From positions 1 to 30,839 of the forward strand of contig JBEKVW010000017.1 in NCBI GenBank assembly GCA_049513695.1: a stretch of DNA of 30,839 nt, written 5' to 3'. The notes under the pieces were generated by a model, which saw nothing but the letters and a program-made list of their open reading frames with translations, made no database searches and was not told where the DNA came from. This DNA comes from UBA1162 sp049513695. GTDB lineage: Bacteria > Chloroflexota > Dehalococcoidia > GIF9 > UBA5629. The position numbers were made by a program, and so were the translations under genes. This document shows, piece after piece, positions 1-7,991 of the stretch (within the stretch, counting starts at the first letter, position 1; each line of letters opens with the position of its first letter).

Positions 1-1782
1 CTGAATGAAAAATATGCCCGCGATTTCTTAGGAAGTACAGGCCTGGCAGCGCGCTACCTTTTCGATATGGTGAGCGCCAAGACCGACCCATTGGGGCCCG
101 ATAATCCTCTCATACTGATGCCCGGGCTGTTCAACGGTACCAGCGGGCCCAGCGTAAGCCGCTGGGGAGGAGCGACCGTTTCCCCCTACACCGGACACTA
201 TGGCGATGCTAATGCAGGCGCATGGTTCGGAGCCGAGTTCAAGAATGCCGGTTACGATGGCATTATACTTAAAGGTAAATCCCCCAAACCGGTTTACATT
301 TTCATCCGGGACGGTGTGGCGGAGATTAAGGATGCCGCTCACCTGTGGGGTAAGGACACTTATAAGACGCAGGAAGCGATCAAAAACGAGCATGGCGATA
401 ACCGGGTGCAGGTAGCATGCATCGGGCCGGCCTCCGAGAATCTCGTGCCTTTCGGCAACATCATGTCGGAATGGGGACATTGCCTGGGGCGGGCGGGCCT
501 GGGCTGCGTGATGGGCTCTAAAAAAGTCAAGGCCGTAGCCGTGCGCGGCAAGTTGAAGATCCCGATGCAGGATCCCGAGAAGTTCCGAGAAGCGGCAAAA
601 AAGGCCATGGATGAGGTAAAAGAAGGTTTCCTTAGCCTGATCATGCATGAGACCGGGACTGCGGGGTGGGTCGATTCCGCCATCAGCTACGGCGATGGGC
701 CGACCAAATATTACACGGCGGCTACCATGCCGGAGGCGACCGATATAAGCGGCGTAACGCAACTGGAGAAGTACCAGACGAGCAACACTGCATGCTACGG
801 TTGTCCCATACGCTGCCGCAAGGTGCTGCAAATAAAAGAGGGCAAGTATTTATATGATAAAGTGGAAGGCCCCGAATATGAAACGGTGATGGCCTGGGGT
901 CCCATGCAGGGGCTGGTACTCGACATGTCCACTTCGGTATATTTCAATGAGCTAACTAATGCCTATGGTTATGATTCCATAAGCAGTGGCGCCAGTGTCG
1001 GCTACGCCTATTATCTGTATGAACTGGGGGTAATAACTGAAAAGGATACGGGCGGGCTGAAGCTCAATTGGGGTAATATCGATGCTGCCATTAAACTGGC
1101 GCATCTCATAGGCAAGAACGAGGGCTTCGGCAAAATACTGGCCGGCGGGACCAGGCGTATGGCGCAAAAATTCGGCCGTCCTATCGGGGAAGCCGTTCAG
1201 TGCAAGGGCCTCGAGTTTCCCATGCATGAACCCAGGGCGTACCATTCGATGGCGCTGGTTTACGCCACAGCTCCGCGCGGCGCCGATCATAATAAGAGCG
1301 ATGCTTATCAGGTGGACGGAGGCACAGGCCATTTTGACCTCGGTCTTAACGCTGGCGACCGCTGGGATAACGATAAGGCTGCCATGGTGGAAAAAAGCCA
1401 GAATTTCAGGGCGCTGACCGATTCACTGGGCATATGCCATTTCTGCATGCTGCCCTTTGCCAGCATGGTTGACATGGTCAATGCTGCTACCGGCTGGAAT
1501 ACCGATGTTGACCAGCTACTCAAGACGGGCGAGCGCGTCTTCCAGTTGCAGCGGGCGCTTTCATGCAAGCTGGGTATTTCAGCCAAGGATGATGTAATGC
1601 CTGAGCTTGCACTCAGGCCCATCCCGAACGGCGGGCAGGAAGGCCATGTGCCCGACCTGAGTAAGATGCTGCCCGAATATTACGGCATACGTGAGTGGAA
1701 TAAAGTCACGGGGAAGCCGTCAAAAAGCCGGCTGGAAAGCCTGGGGATGGCGGAGATAGCAGCCTCGATCGCCGCACAGTAG
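1..1782 (+). CDS. Aldehyde ferredoxin oxidoreductase (AOR family), 5' partial
   Basis: AOR-family enzymes oxidise aldehydes to carboxylic acids (or the reverse) with ferredoxin, using a tungsten- or molybdenum-bis-pterin cofactor and one [4Fe-4S] cluster in the cytoplasm. The frame is open to the left edge. Codons before the first ATG at 67 read LNEKYARDFLGSTGLAARYL, the usual AOR N-terminal pattern, so about 20 residues lie outside the window. Counting from base 1, cluster ligands are visible as C-x2-C-x3-C at codons 265, 268 and 272 (ACYGCPIRC), with the distal Cys at codon 479 in DSLGIC. The 593 visible codons are close to the family's usual 600-620. The sub-family (AOR, FOR, WOR) and substrate cannot be told from sequence. 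The regulator, importer and acyl-CoA ligase that follow suggest a role in carboxylic acid or aldehyde metabolism. No strong terminator is seen after it; a 6-bp stem (AGCCTT/AAGGCT) near 1814-1838 lacks a T-tract. Confidence 0.93.
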   Translation: MNEKYARDFLGSTGLAARYLFDMVSAKTDPLGPDNPLILMPGLFNGTSGPSVSRWGGATVSPYTGHYGDANAGAWFGAEFKNAGYDGIILKGKSPKPVYIFIRDGVAEIKDAAHLWGKDTYKTQEAIKNEHGDNRVQVACIGPASENLVPFGNIMSEWGHCLGRAGLGCVMGSKKVKAVAVRGKLKIPMQDPEKFREAAKKAMDEVKEGFLSLIMHETGTAGWVDSAISYGDGPTKYYTAATMPEATDISGVTQLEKYQTSNTACYGCPIRCRKVLQIKEGKYLYDKVEGPEYETVMAWGPMQGLVLDMSTSVYFNELTNAYGYDSISSGASVGYAYYLYELGVITEKDTGGLKLNWGNIDAAIKLAHLIGKNEGFGKILAGGTRRMAQKFGRPIGEAVQCKGLEFPMHEPRAYHSMALVYATAPRGADHNKSDAYQVDGGTGHFDLGLNAGDRWDNDKAAMVEKSQNFRALTDSLGICHFCMLPFASMVDMVNAATGWNTDVDQLLKTGERVFQLQRALSCKLGISAKDDVMPELALRPIPNGGQEGHVPDLSKMLPEYYGIREWNKVTGKPSKSRLESLGMAEIAASIAAQ

Positions 1783-1887
1783 ACACGACCCTGATTACAA
1801 TTGGGCGTTATATAGCCTTGAAATGCCTGTGGAAGGCTCAATACGGCAGTCTGGTTGAAGTTAAACGGGCTTGTTCTTTTAAGAAGG

Positions 1888-2535
1888 CTACGATTTATTA
1901 ATGCCGCGGGCCAGCGCTACTGCCATATCCTGGCACAGGTCTGAGTACTCTTCCAAGGTATAGTAGCCCCGCATAAACAGTCCTTTCAGAATCCATTCAT
2001 GACAAAGCAGTTCTATGCTGTAAGCGGTAATTCGTAAATCTCTGAATCTAAAGCATCCCTCTTTTTTGCCTTTTTCTAGGATTTCTTCAAAATACCCGAT
2101 AGCACGAAATTCTGCATGTATAATCGCCCTCAATTGGTCCTGGCTTAGATATCTAACCGTATCGTACCAGAACATAATTAACTTATTCCGGCGGTTGATC
2201 CAGTATAAATATTCCAGTACGGCCTTTCTGAGGGTATTTTCAAGGGTGCTGACGAGCATCTCCTTGTGTATTACCTTTTCAATTATGTCGAGATCGCTGT
2301 TATGGATTTCGCAAAACATCTGAGGGAAATCATTTTTCGACTTAATGTAATAATAGAGGGTCCCGACGCTCATGCCGCAGGCCTCGGCCAGCTCCTTGGT
2401 CGTCGTCTGCATGAACCCCTTTTTAAAGAAAAGGTTAGCTGCTACCTCGGCAATGTGCCTCCTCTTGGCAACAGCGCTTTTTCTCTTTCTGTTTTGCTTG
2501 GAGCTGGTTTCTATAGTGCTCTTTACCTTAGTCAT
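1888..2535 (-). CDS. TetR/AcrR-family transcriptional regulator
   Basis: A 215-residue protein, the normal length for a TetR repressor. The N-terminal DNA-binding domain spans about residues 26-72, with a helix-turn-helix near 45-66 (TTKELAEACGMSVGTLYYYI) in the typical TetR form. The C-terminal two thirds is an all-helical ligand-binding and dimerisation region with no family-specific match I can name. The first 24 residues are lysine/arginine-rich and poorly conserved, so the start could be slightly later. The gene is divergent from the importer at 2763 and tail-to-tail with the aldehyde oxidoreductase, so it most likely controls one or both and itself, in response to a carboxylate or acyl-CoA. 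The ribosome binding site is weak. A plausible own promoter lies at 2570-2598. Confidence 0.9.
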   Translation of the reverse strand: MTKVKSTIETSSKQNRKRKSAVAKRRHIAEVAANLFFKKGFMQTTTKELAEACGMSVGTLYYYIKSKNDFPQMFCEIHNSDLDIIEKVIHKEMLVSTLENTLRKAVLEYLYWINRRNKLIMFWYDTVRYLSQDQLRAIIHAEFRAIGYFEEILEKGKKEGCFRFRDLRITAYSIELLCHEWILKGLFMRGYYTLEEYSDLCQDMAVALARGINKS

Positions 2536-2569
2536 TCTACAATCCCGGAATTATACACAAATCGTCAGC

Positions 2570-2598
2570 ATTATATAGGAAACGCCCAACCGGCTCAA
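2570..2598 (-). promoter_or_regulatory. Putative sigma-70 promoter of the TetR gene
   Basis: Read on the minus strand, TTGAGC (2593-2598) and a perfect TATAAT (2570-2575) are separated by 17 nt. Transcription would start near 2563 and give a leader of about 28 nt. It sits within the shared 227-bp intergenic region with the importer, so autoregulation is plausible. I saw no clear palindromic operator here. Confidence 0.55.
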
Positions 2599-2649
2599 TT
2601 ATTTAACGTGTTTTCATCAATTTTTCAATTTAATATTGCTTCATACGGC

Positions 2650-2679
2650 TTGACAATAATTTCCCGTTAATGTTAAAGT
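2650..2679 (+). promoter_or_regulatory. Putative promoter of the LivKHMGF-type operon
   Basis: A perfect -35 box TTGACA (2650-2655) is followed after 18 nt by TAAAGT (2674-2679), preceded by TG in the extended -10 position. The predicted start near 2686 leaves a leader of about 75 nt before the AGGAGG ribosome binding site at 2747-2752. Confidence 0.5.
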
Positions 2680-2762
2680 AGCCTCCGCATAATAAATCGA
2701 GCAATCAGTCGACTTTCCAACAAGATAGTTCTAATATAAATTTTTTAGGAGGTTCAAGGTAT

Positions 2763-4025
2763 ATGCGGAAATGGCATGGGATTACAGCAGTTCTGGTCGT
2801 TATCGCGACCGTGCTGGGCATTGTTGCCTCGGCATGTGCGGGAGGCGGAGAAAAACCGGCGCCTCCGGTGTCCACCGGGCCCATCATCTACAAGATGGGA
2901 TGCCCAACGCCGCTAAGCGGCCCTGCGGCACCCTGGGGTCAGGCCGGGCACGATTTTTATCAAAAATGGATCCAGTTGTTTAATCAAGCCGGTGGTTTCA
3001 AAGTAGGGGACACTACCTATAACGTTACATTTACTGAAGTAGACGATGAAAACACCCCCGAGGGCGGCGCTGCGGCAGCCAAACAGCTTATCTTCGGCGA
3101 TGGCTGCCAGGCGATAGTTGCTTACTGGAGCTGGGGCATGCCGGCGGTACAGGCGGTAACCACGCCCGCCAAAGTCCTCCTGTTAACCAGGACGGGCAAC
3201 GAGGCTGTGCCTCTGGCAGAAGGCGGTATATATGATCCGGCAAAGTATCCGTACACTGTATTCGCCAATCCTTCTCACGAACAGATTATCTCCGACTTTA
3301 AGGCCATCGCAAAAGCGTATCCGGGCAAAATGATCGGCATTGAAGACTCGACGCTGGGCAAAGGCCCGGGCTGGGACGTCGTTGACAAGACGCTGGATGC
3401 GGCGGGCATCAAGTATCACCATGAGTGGTATACACCCGCGGCCACCGACTATACTCCTTACATCACCAAGTTTAAGGAAGCCGGCTGCGGTGTTATCTAC
3501 AACGCCGGCGACATCGGCGCAGCTTTTGATACTGCCAAGCAGCGCTGGGATATGGGCTACAAAGATATCATATGCGGGGTTGCCGGACCCTGTGTCGACC
3601 CGGCCGTATACAACGCTGTCGTGGGTTACGATGCTTCACAGGGCTTCATCGATCAGTACTTTGGAATCTGGGATTACAAAGAGACCAAGATAGATCCCGC
3701 GATCTTGGCCATGGCCAAGCAGGTAAATGATGACGTGGCCAAAGATACTGGTGCTCCGGTTGTCTATACAGGCTGGATTGGCTGGATGCCCTCGCATATG
3801 TTGATTCTCACGCAGGCGATGACAAAAGCCGGGAGCACTGATCCCGATGCCGTCATGAAAGCGATCCAGGGCGGAACTTTCACTACGACCACGGGCACCT
3901 ATACGATGTCAGGCGCCAAGACCTATGGCTCCCCGATAGTTTTCGGCACCCCGGGCGCTCTCTCGCAGATCAAGGGCGATAAAGAAGTCTATCTCTCCGA
4001 GTCACCCTGGACTCCTCTGCCCTAG
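2763..4025 (+). CDS. livK: ABC transporter substrate-binding lipoprotein, branched-chain amino acid type
   Basis: The extracytoplasmic solute-binding component of the importer that follows. The 420-residue product starts with a positively charged n-region and a hydrophobic stretch ending in a lipobox-like ASAC, predicting acylation at Cys25. A low-complexity GGGEKPAPP linker follows, then a Leu/Ile/Val-binding-protein fold (Peripla_BP_6 type) to the end. The ATG at 2763 has a strong AGGAGG 10 nt upstream. It is first in a five-gene operon (31-nt gap to the permease). Binding proteins of this class serve amino acids, amides, urea, aromatic acids and other carboxylates, so the liv symbol denotes family only. 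The neighbouring acyl-CoA ligase favours a carboxylic acid ligand (inference). Confidence 0.92.
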   Translation: MRKWHGITAVLVVIATVLGIVASACAGGGEKPAPPVSTGPIIYKMGCPTPLSGPAAPWGQAGHDFYQKWIQLFNQAGGFKVGDTTYNVTFTEVDDENTPEGGAAAAKQLIFGDGCQAIVAYWSWGMPAVQAVTTPAKVLLLTRTGNEAVPLAEGGIYDPAKYPYTVFANPSHEQIISDFKAIAKAYPGKMIGIEDSTLGKGPGWDVVDKTLDAAGIKYHHEWYTPAATDYTPYITKFKEAGCGVIYNAGDIGAAFDTAKQRWDMGYKDIICGVAGPCVDPAVYNAVVGYDASQGFIDQYFGIWDYKETKIDPAILAMAKQVNDDVAKDTGAPVVYTGWIGWMPSHMLILTQAMTKAGSTDPDAVMKAIQGGTFTTTTGTYTMSGAKTYGSPIVFGTPGALSQIKGDKEVYLSESPWTPLP

Positions 4026-4055
4026 TAGCACTTAAGAATTATAAGGAGAAATGGT

Positions 4056-4907
4056 ATGCCCCCTGCTGGAATATGGATCGATGGACTGGTCCAGAGTAGT
4101 ACATATATAACCATGGCGTTCGGCATGGTGCTGGTATTCAGCATCCTGGGAATATTGAACTGGACGCATGGGCAGTACTACATGATTGGCGCAGTCATCG
4201 TTTACTACGGAGTGACAGCAGCGGGCGTACCGTTTCCATTCAGTATGCTGGTAGTCGGTCTGATCATCGCAGGCCTCGGTATGCTGGTCAAGAAAGTCAT
4301 TATCGACCGTGTTTCGGGTGATTTATATGTAGGTGCGGTCACGCTGGCTCTGATCTTCTTTTTTGAGGGCCTGGCCAGCATGCTCTTTGGCATGCAGGAT
4401 AAAGGCCTTGCCAATGTGCTGCCCGGCTCTCTCGATTTGGGTACTTTCAGCGTCAGCTACCAGAAAATTGCCGTAGTCGGTTTCACGCTGGTAGTTCTGA
4501 TAGCCATGTATATCGTGCTGAACCGCACCAAAATCGGTTTGTCCATACGGGCCGTCGCACAGGAACCAAGGGCGGCCAGTTTATACGGCGTTCGTGTGGA
4601 ACGTGTTTCATTGTTAGTTATGGGCATCGGGTGCATGCTGGCTGCATGGGCCGGCTGCATAATGGCCCCTGTTTACGCCATTAATCCCTTCATTGGGCGT
4701 ATGCCCATGATTTTTTCACTGCTGGCCATCGTCATTGGTGGTCTGGGTAGTCTGAGCGGTGCAATTATCGGCGGACTCATCCTGGGTTTCCTCAACAGCG
4801 TCATGACCTATTATATTTCATATTATTCTGAGGTTGTTTTGTTTGTGCTGGTGATTATCCTACTGCTGGTCCGGCCGCAAGGACTATTCGGAGCTGCCTT
4901 GAAATGA
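4056..4907 (+). CDS. livH: Branched-chain amino acid-type ABC transporter permease (LivH family)
   Basis: An integral membrane permease of 283 residues, the usual LivH length, with about eight hydrophobic segments. The conserved cytoplasmic coupling region is readable around IGLSIRAVAQEPRAASLYGV (about residues 152-171), matching the LivH/LivM EAA-like loop. The C-terminal IGGLGSLSGAIIGGL followed by LVRPQGLFG is also typical. The start has an AGGAG-like site (4044-4049). The last 4 nt overlap the next gene (ATGA at 4904-4907), indicating translational coupling. It should pair with the 4904 permease to form the transmembrane pore. The substrate is not determinable from the permease. Confidence 0.93.
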   Translation: MPPAGIWIDGLVQSSTYITMAFGMVLVFSILGILNWTHGQYYMIGAVIVYYGVTAAGVPFPFSMLVVGLIIAGLGMLVKKVIIDRVSGDLYVGAVTLALIFFFEGLASMLFGMQDKGLANVLPGSLDLGTFSVSYQKIAVVGFTLVVLIAMYIVLNRTKIGLSIRAVAQEPRAASLYGVRVERVSLLVMGIGCMLAAWAGCIMAPVYAINPFIGRMPMIFSLLAIVIGGLGSLSGAIIGGLILGFLNSVMTYYISYYSEVVLFVLVIILLLVRPQGLFGAALK

Positions 4908-5953
4908 ACGTATGGTTAAATAGATTCAGGACATACGACTGGAGAAATATGTGGCCCAAAGTAGTGGCCGCTGTTCCCGTCATCATTTTTCTCCTTATCC
5001 CCGTTTTCACCCAGGGTGAAATCGTCCTCAATATGCTGATATTAAGCGGCATCTGGGCTGTGGCGGCGATGGGTTTCACATTGATTTTGAGGACCGGGCA
5101 GTTCAGCCTGGGCCAGGCCGCCTTTATGGCTATCGGCGGATATACATGTGCAATTCTTACTGTAGTATTAGGCTGGCCGTGGTGGTGGGGATTTCTATTA
5201 TCGGGCATTGTCTCGGGTTTAATAGCCATGCTGATCGGCTCAGTGGTTCTTCGGGTCGGAGGTATTTATTTTTCAATCATCACTCTGTCGCTGACGGAGG
5301 TCATCAGGATAATAGCTCAACAGTGGGAATCGGTGACTCATGGATCAAGGGGTTTGATAACTACACCGCCGCCAAATATCGATCTTGGCCCGCTTCACAT
5401 CAATTTCATGGCCAATTCCGTTCCATTTTATTATTTGACCCTCATACTTGTGGCGGTAACCGGCCTGGTTTTTTGGCAGATAGGGAAAACGCGAATGGGC
5501 GGCACGTTCTACGCCATGCTCGCCAATCAAACGCTTGCCGAACACGAAGGCATTCATTTGATGAGATACAGGGTGATTGCTTTTACCCTGGCCGGTGTAT
5601 TCGCCGGGTTCGCTGGCGCCATTTATGCCAACTACCTGACCGTGATTTCGCCGCTTATATTCGGCCTCTGGCAGTCGATACAGATAATGATGATGAGCAT
5701 CGTGGGCGGCATGAGTTCACTGGTAGCCGGCCCTATAATCGGCTCGACGGTGCTTTATATACTCGGCATCCAGTTGTCGAGGCTGCCGATTTACGGCATT
5801 TCGCAGTTGCTTTACGGAGCAGTAGTCGTACTCGTGCTGATATTCCTGCCCAAGGGTACCGGGCTTATCGACCTCTGGCCCAGAATATGGCGCAAGATAT
5901 ACAGAGAGGTCGAGGACTACGAAATACCCGGTGAAACCCGGCAGGAAGATTAA
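4904..5953 (+). CDS. livM: Branched-chain amino acid-type ABC transporter permease (LivM family)
   Basis: The second permease subunit, 349 residues, with about nine to ten membrane segments. Family hallmarks are TGQFSLGQAAFMAIGGYT near residues 65-82, the coupling-loop region with ANQTLAEHEGIHLMRYR, and GGMSSLVAGPIIGS towards the C terminus. A short charged cytoplasmic tail (EVEDYEIPGETRQED) ends the protein. Translation is coupled to the preceding permease by a 4-nt stop/start overlap. Together with the solute-binding lipoprotein and the two ATPases it completes a HAAT-type importer. Some LivM proteins carry a fused ATPase; this one does not. Confidence 0.92.
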   Translation: MNVWLNRFRTYDWRNMWPKVVAAVPVIIFLLIPVFTQGEIVLNMLILSGIWAVAAMGFTLILRTGQFSLGQAAFMAIGGYTCAILTVVLGWPWWWGFLLSGIVSGLIAMLIGSVVLRVGGIYFSIITLSLTEVIRIIAQQWESVTHGSRGLITTPPPNIDLGPLHINFMANSVPFYYLTLILVAVTGLVFWQIGKTRMGGTFYAMLANQTLAEHEGIHLMRYRVIAFTLAGVFAGFAGAIYANYLTVISPLIFGLWQSIQIMMMSIVGGMSSLVAGPIIGSTVLYILGIQLSRLPIYGISQLLYGAVVVLVLIFLPKGTGLIDLWPRIWRKIYREVEDYEIPGETRQED

Positions 5954-5974
5954 TAAATCAGGGAATTGAAAACG

Positions 5975-6739
5975 ATGGCCTTTTTAGAATTGGATGATGT
6001 CACCAAACTTTTCGGTAAGCTGGCGGCCGTTGAGGACGTCAGCTTTAACGTAGACCAGGGTGAAGTCCTGGGAATAGTCGGACCCAACGGCTCAGGCAAG
6101 ACTACCCTCATAAATTTGATTTCGGGCTACTATAAGCCGACACGCGGGACGATCTCTTTTATGGGCAAAAAGATCTCAGTGTTGAGGCCCGATGAGATAG
6201 CCAAATTGGGGCTGGTCAGGACCTTCCAATCGAATGTGCTTTACGAAAAAACGACTTTGGTACAGAGCATGTTAATGAGTTCCCGTTTGCAGTATAAGAC
6301 CAGCGACATTGAGTCATTTATGGAAACAAAAAAATATAAAGACGAGCACGAAGGTGTGGTGGGGAATGTTCTCCAGACATTACAGTTGCTCGACCTGTTT
6401 AACGAGACTTTCAGGCCGGCGTCCGTGTTGTCGCACGGGTACCAGAGGATGCTGGGCATCGCCCTCGCACTGGCAGCCAATCCCAAGGTGCTTCTTCTGG
6501 ATGAGCCGACTACCGGCATGAACTATGAAGAGGCTCAGTTCGTGGTAGAAAATATAAAAAAAATCAATGAGCAGGGCATCACAGTATTGCTGATCGAACA
6601 CAATATGAAGGTCCTGCTGGATGTGGCCACCCGTGTGATCGTCCTCAGTTTTGGCAGTAAGATTGCTGATGGTAACCCTCACGAAATGATGAATAAACCG
6701 GAGGTCATCGAGGCCTACCTGGGAACGGAGACAGTATAA
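5975..6739 (+). CDS. livG: ABC transporter ATP-binding protein (LivG family)
   Basis: The first of two cytoplasmic ATPases powering the importer. I chose the ATG at 5975 (254 residues). A longer frame could begin at a TTG at 5966, but only the ATG has a proper distance (11 nt) from the AGGGA at 5959-5963. Walker A is GPNGSGKT at residues 36-43, Walker B is VLLLDEP, and an H-loop sits in LLIEHNMKVL. The ABC signature reads LSHGYQR instead of the usual LSGGQ or LSYGQQR, so Gly and Gln positions are altered. The C-terminal NPHEMMNKPEVIEAYLG is the typical LivG ending. It lies 21 nt after the LivM gene and 3 nt before the LivF gene. Confidence 0.93.
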   Translation: MAFLELDDVTKLFGKLAAVEDVSFNVDQGEVLGIVGPNGSGKTTLINLISGYYKPTRGTISFMGKKISVLRPDEIAKLGLVRTFQSNVLYEKTTLVQSMLMSSRLQYKTSDIESFMETKKYKDEHEGVVGNVLQTLQLLDLFNETFRPASVLSHGYQRMLGIALALAANPKVLLLDEPTTGMNYEEAQFVVENIKKINEQGITVLLIEHNMKVLLDVATRVIVLSFGSKIADGNPHEMMNKPEVIEAYLGTETV

Positions 6740-6742
6740 ATC

Positions 6743-7447
6743 ATGCTGGAACTGAAAAGCATTCTTGTCAAATATGGAAAAACTATAGCTGTCAGGAAGT
6801 TATCATTATCTGTGAACGAGGGGGGTTTTATTACGATCCTGGGCGCCAACGGGGCGGGCAAGTCCTCGACCCTTAATGCCATCAGCGGCGTTGTCAAAAT
6901 CAGGGGGGGCGAGATAGATTACAAGGGCGAGAAAATAAATGGCCTGAAGCCGGGAGAAATAGCCGCCAGAGGTATTATACAAATACCCGAAGGCAGGAGG
7001 CTTTTCCCACTCATGACGGTTGAGGAAAACCTGAAGATGGGAGCGTACCTGCAAAAAGACAAGCAGAGGATAAAGGAAGCCCTGGAGAAGGTATTTGCCC
7101 TCTTCCCGGTACTAAAAGAAAAAATGCACGCCAAAGGACGTGAATTGAGCGGCGGACAACAGCAGATGGCTGCCATCGCCCGCGGAATGATGGCATTGCC
7201 CGAAGTCCTCATGTTCGATGAGCCGTCCCTGGGATTAAGCCCTTTGCTGCGACAACAACTTGCGGAAAAAATCAAAGAGATCAACCGTGACGGCGTCACC
7301 CTCATTCTGGTCGAGCAGAATGCACGGATGGGCCTGATGCTGGCCAATTACGGTTACGTCCTGGAAAACGGCGACTTGACGCTGCAGGGTAAAACATCCG
7401 ACCTCATGCAGGACGATAACGTTAAGAAAGCCTACCTCGGGGTATAA
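6743..7447 (+). CDS. livF: ABC transporter ATP-binding protein (LivF family)
   Basis: The second ATPase of the importer, 234 residues, the standard LivF length. Walker A is GANGAGKS at residues 34-41, the signature is a canonical LSGGQQQM, Walker B is VLMFDEPSLGLSP, and the H-loop region has the LivF-type LILVEQNARMGL. The C terminus (DNVKKAYLGV) is typical. It starts 3 nt after the LivG stop and is the last gene of the operon. The mismatch between a perfect signature here and a degenerate one in the partner suggests the two nucleotide sites may not be equivalent (inference). Confidence 0.94.
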   Translation: MLELKSILVKYGKTIAVRKLSLSVNEGGFITILGANGAGKSSTLNAISGVVKIRGGEIDYKGEKINGLKPGEIAARGIIQIPEGRRLFPLMTVEENLKMGAYLQKDKQRIKEALEKVFALFPVLKEKMHAKGRELSGGQQQMAAIARGMMALPEVLMFDEPSLGLSPLLRQQLAEKIKEINRDGVTLILVEQNARMGLMLANYGYVLENGDLTLQGKTSDLMQDDNVKKAYLGV

Positions 7448-7660
7448 ATTCTAATATTTATCAAGCTCAACTGAAAAGATACCTTCAGCACAGTCAGAAA
7501 AGTTGCAACCCATTAACCCATTGTCCCGCTGTAATCTGTAGTTTTTGATTCTCCTTTTGCGTACCCGGCTCCTTTCCTTCTGCGCCTTTACCCATAGTTA
7601 GCCTGCATCCAGTCGACATATATTAACTAAGAGGAACAAAAAATCGGTCTGTAGACGCGC

Positions 7661-7694
7661 CTGCGAGGCGTCCGTGAGCGTGAACGCCTCGCAG
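7661..7694. repeat. Inverted repeat, 11-bp perfect arms
   Basis: The arms CTGCGAGGCGT (7661-7671) and ACGCCTCGCAG (7684-7694) are perfectly complementary around a 12-nt loop. GC-rich, with no T-tract on either side, so it is not a textbook terminator. It could be a REP-like element, a processed 3' end of the importer transcript, or a protein-binding site. I see no second copy in the window. Confidence 0.6.
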
Positions 7695-7758
7695 CTTGGG
7701 AGGACTTGAAACAAGGACCGCTTAAATCAATACAATAAAGCGATCCCGCATCCTGCTA

Positions 7759-7800
7759 TTAATGAAATATCGACCGATTAGTCGGTCTAAACCTCATTAA
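7759..7800. promoter_or_regulatory. Concentric 42-bp palindrome, candidate operator
   Basis: Inner arms GACCGA (7772-7777) and TCGGTC (7782-7787) flank a TTAG core. Outer arms TTAATGA (7759-7765) and TCATTAA (7794-7800) share exactly the same centre (7779.5). Two positions in between (7768/7791 and 7770/7789) also pair. The inner part resembles the ACCGA-N4-TCGGT layout of many TetR-family operators, which is family knowledge; the assignment to the TetR gene at 1888 is inference. No gene starts close by. Confidence 0.5.
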
Positions 7801-7934
7801 AGCGAGTTTAACATCAAATTTTATTAGTGTCAAGAAGCCAGTCGCGTATAGGGGTTATGATCTTAAACTCCCAATAAGGGATAAGAAGCCTGGAAGAAAT
7901 GTAACGAAGCAGTGGCAGCGAATGAACTTTAGAG

Positions 7935-7975
7935 AAAAAATAACCGGCATATGCGGATCATCCGCATATGCCGGT
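7935..7975 (-). terminator. Rho-independent terminator of the acyl-CoA ligase
   Basis: A perfect 15-bp stem, ACCGGCATATGCGGA (7943-7957) with TCCGCATATGCCGGT (7961-7975), closes a 3-nt loop. On the minus strand it is followed by TATTTTTTCT, a good U-tract, 17 nt past the ligase stop codon. The plus-strand side has no T-run, so it acts mainly on minus-strand transcripts. Confidence 0.88.
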
Positions 7976-7991
7976 AAGCAGATCGTTTATT

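Larger units (their letters stand above)
7448..7991. other. 544-bp gap with two dyads, no supported gene
   Basis: The longest gene-free stretch, between the convergent LivF and acyl-CoA ligase genes. I find no reading frame with both a start, a ribosome binding site and family-like sequence on either strand. It contains an 11-bp inverted repeat (7661-7694), a 42-bp concentric palindrome (7759-7800), and the ligase terminator (7935-7975). No clear terminator for the importer operon is visible directly after 7447. A GGGAGG at about 7699-7704 is followed only by very short frames. Confidence 0.6.

Noticed and set aside
1814..1838. AGCCTT/AAGGCT stem after the aldehyde oxidoreductase gene
   Set aside because: Short stem with a 13-nt loop and no T-tract; not sufficient to call a terminator.
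7762..7800. 12-codon frame MKYRPISRSKPH inside the 42-bp palindrome
   Set aside because: No ribosome binding site, very short, and its sequence is dictated by the dyad.
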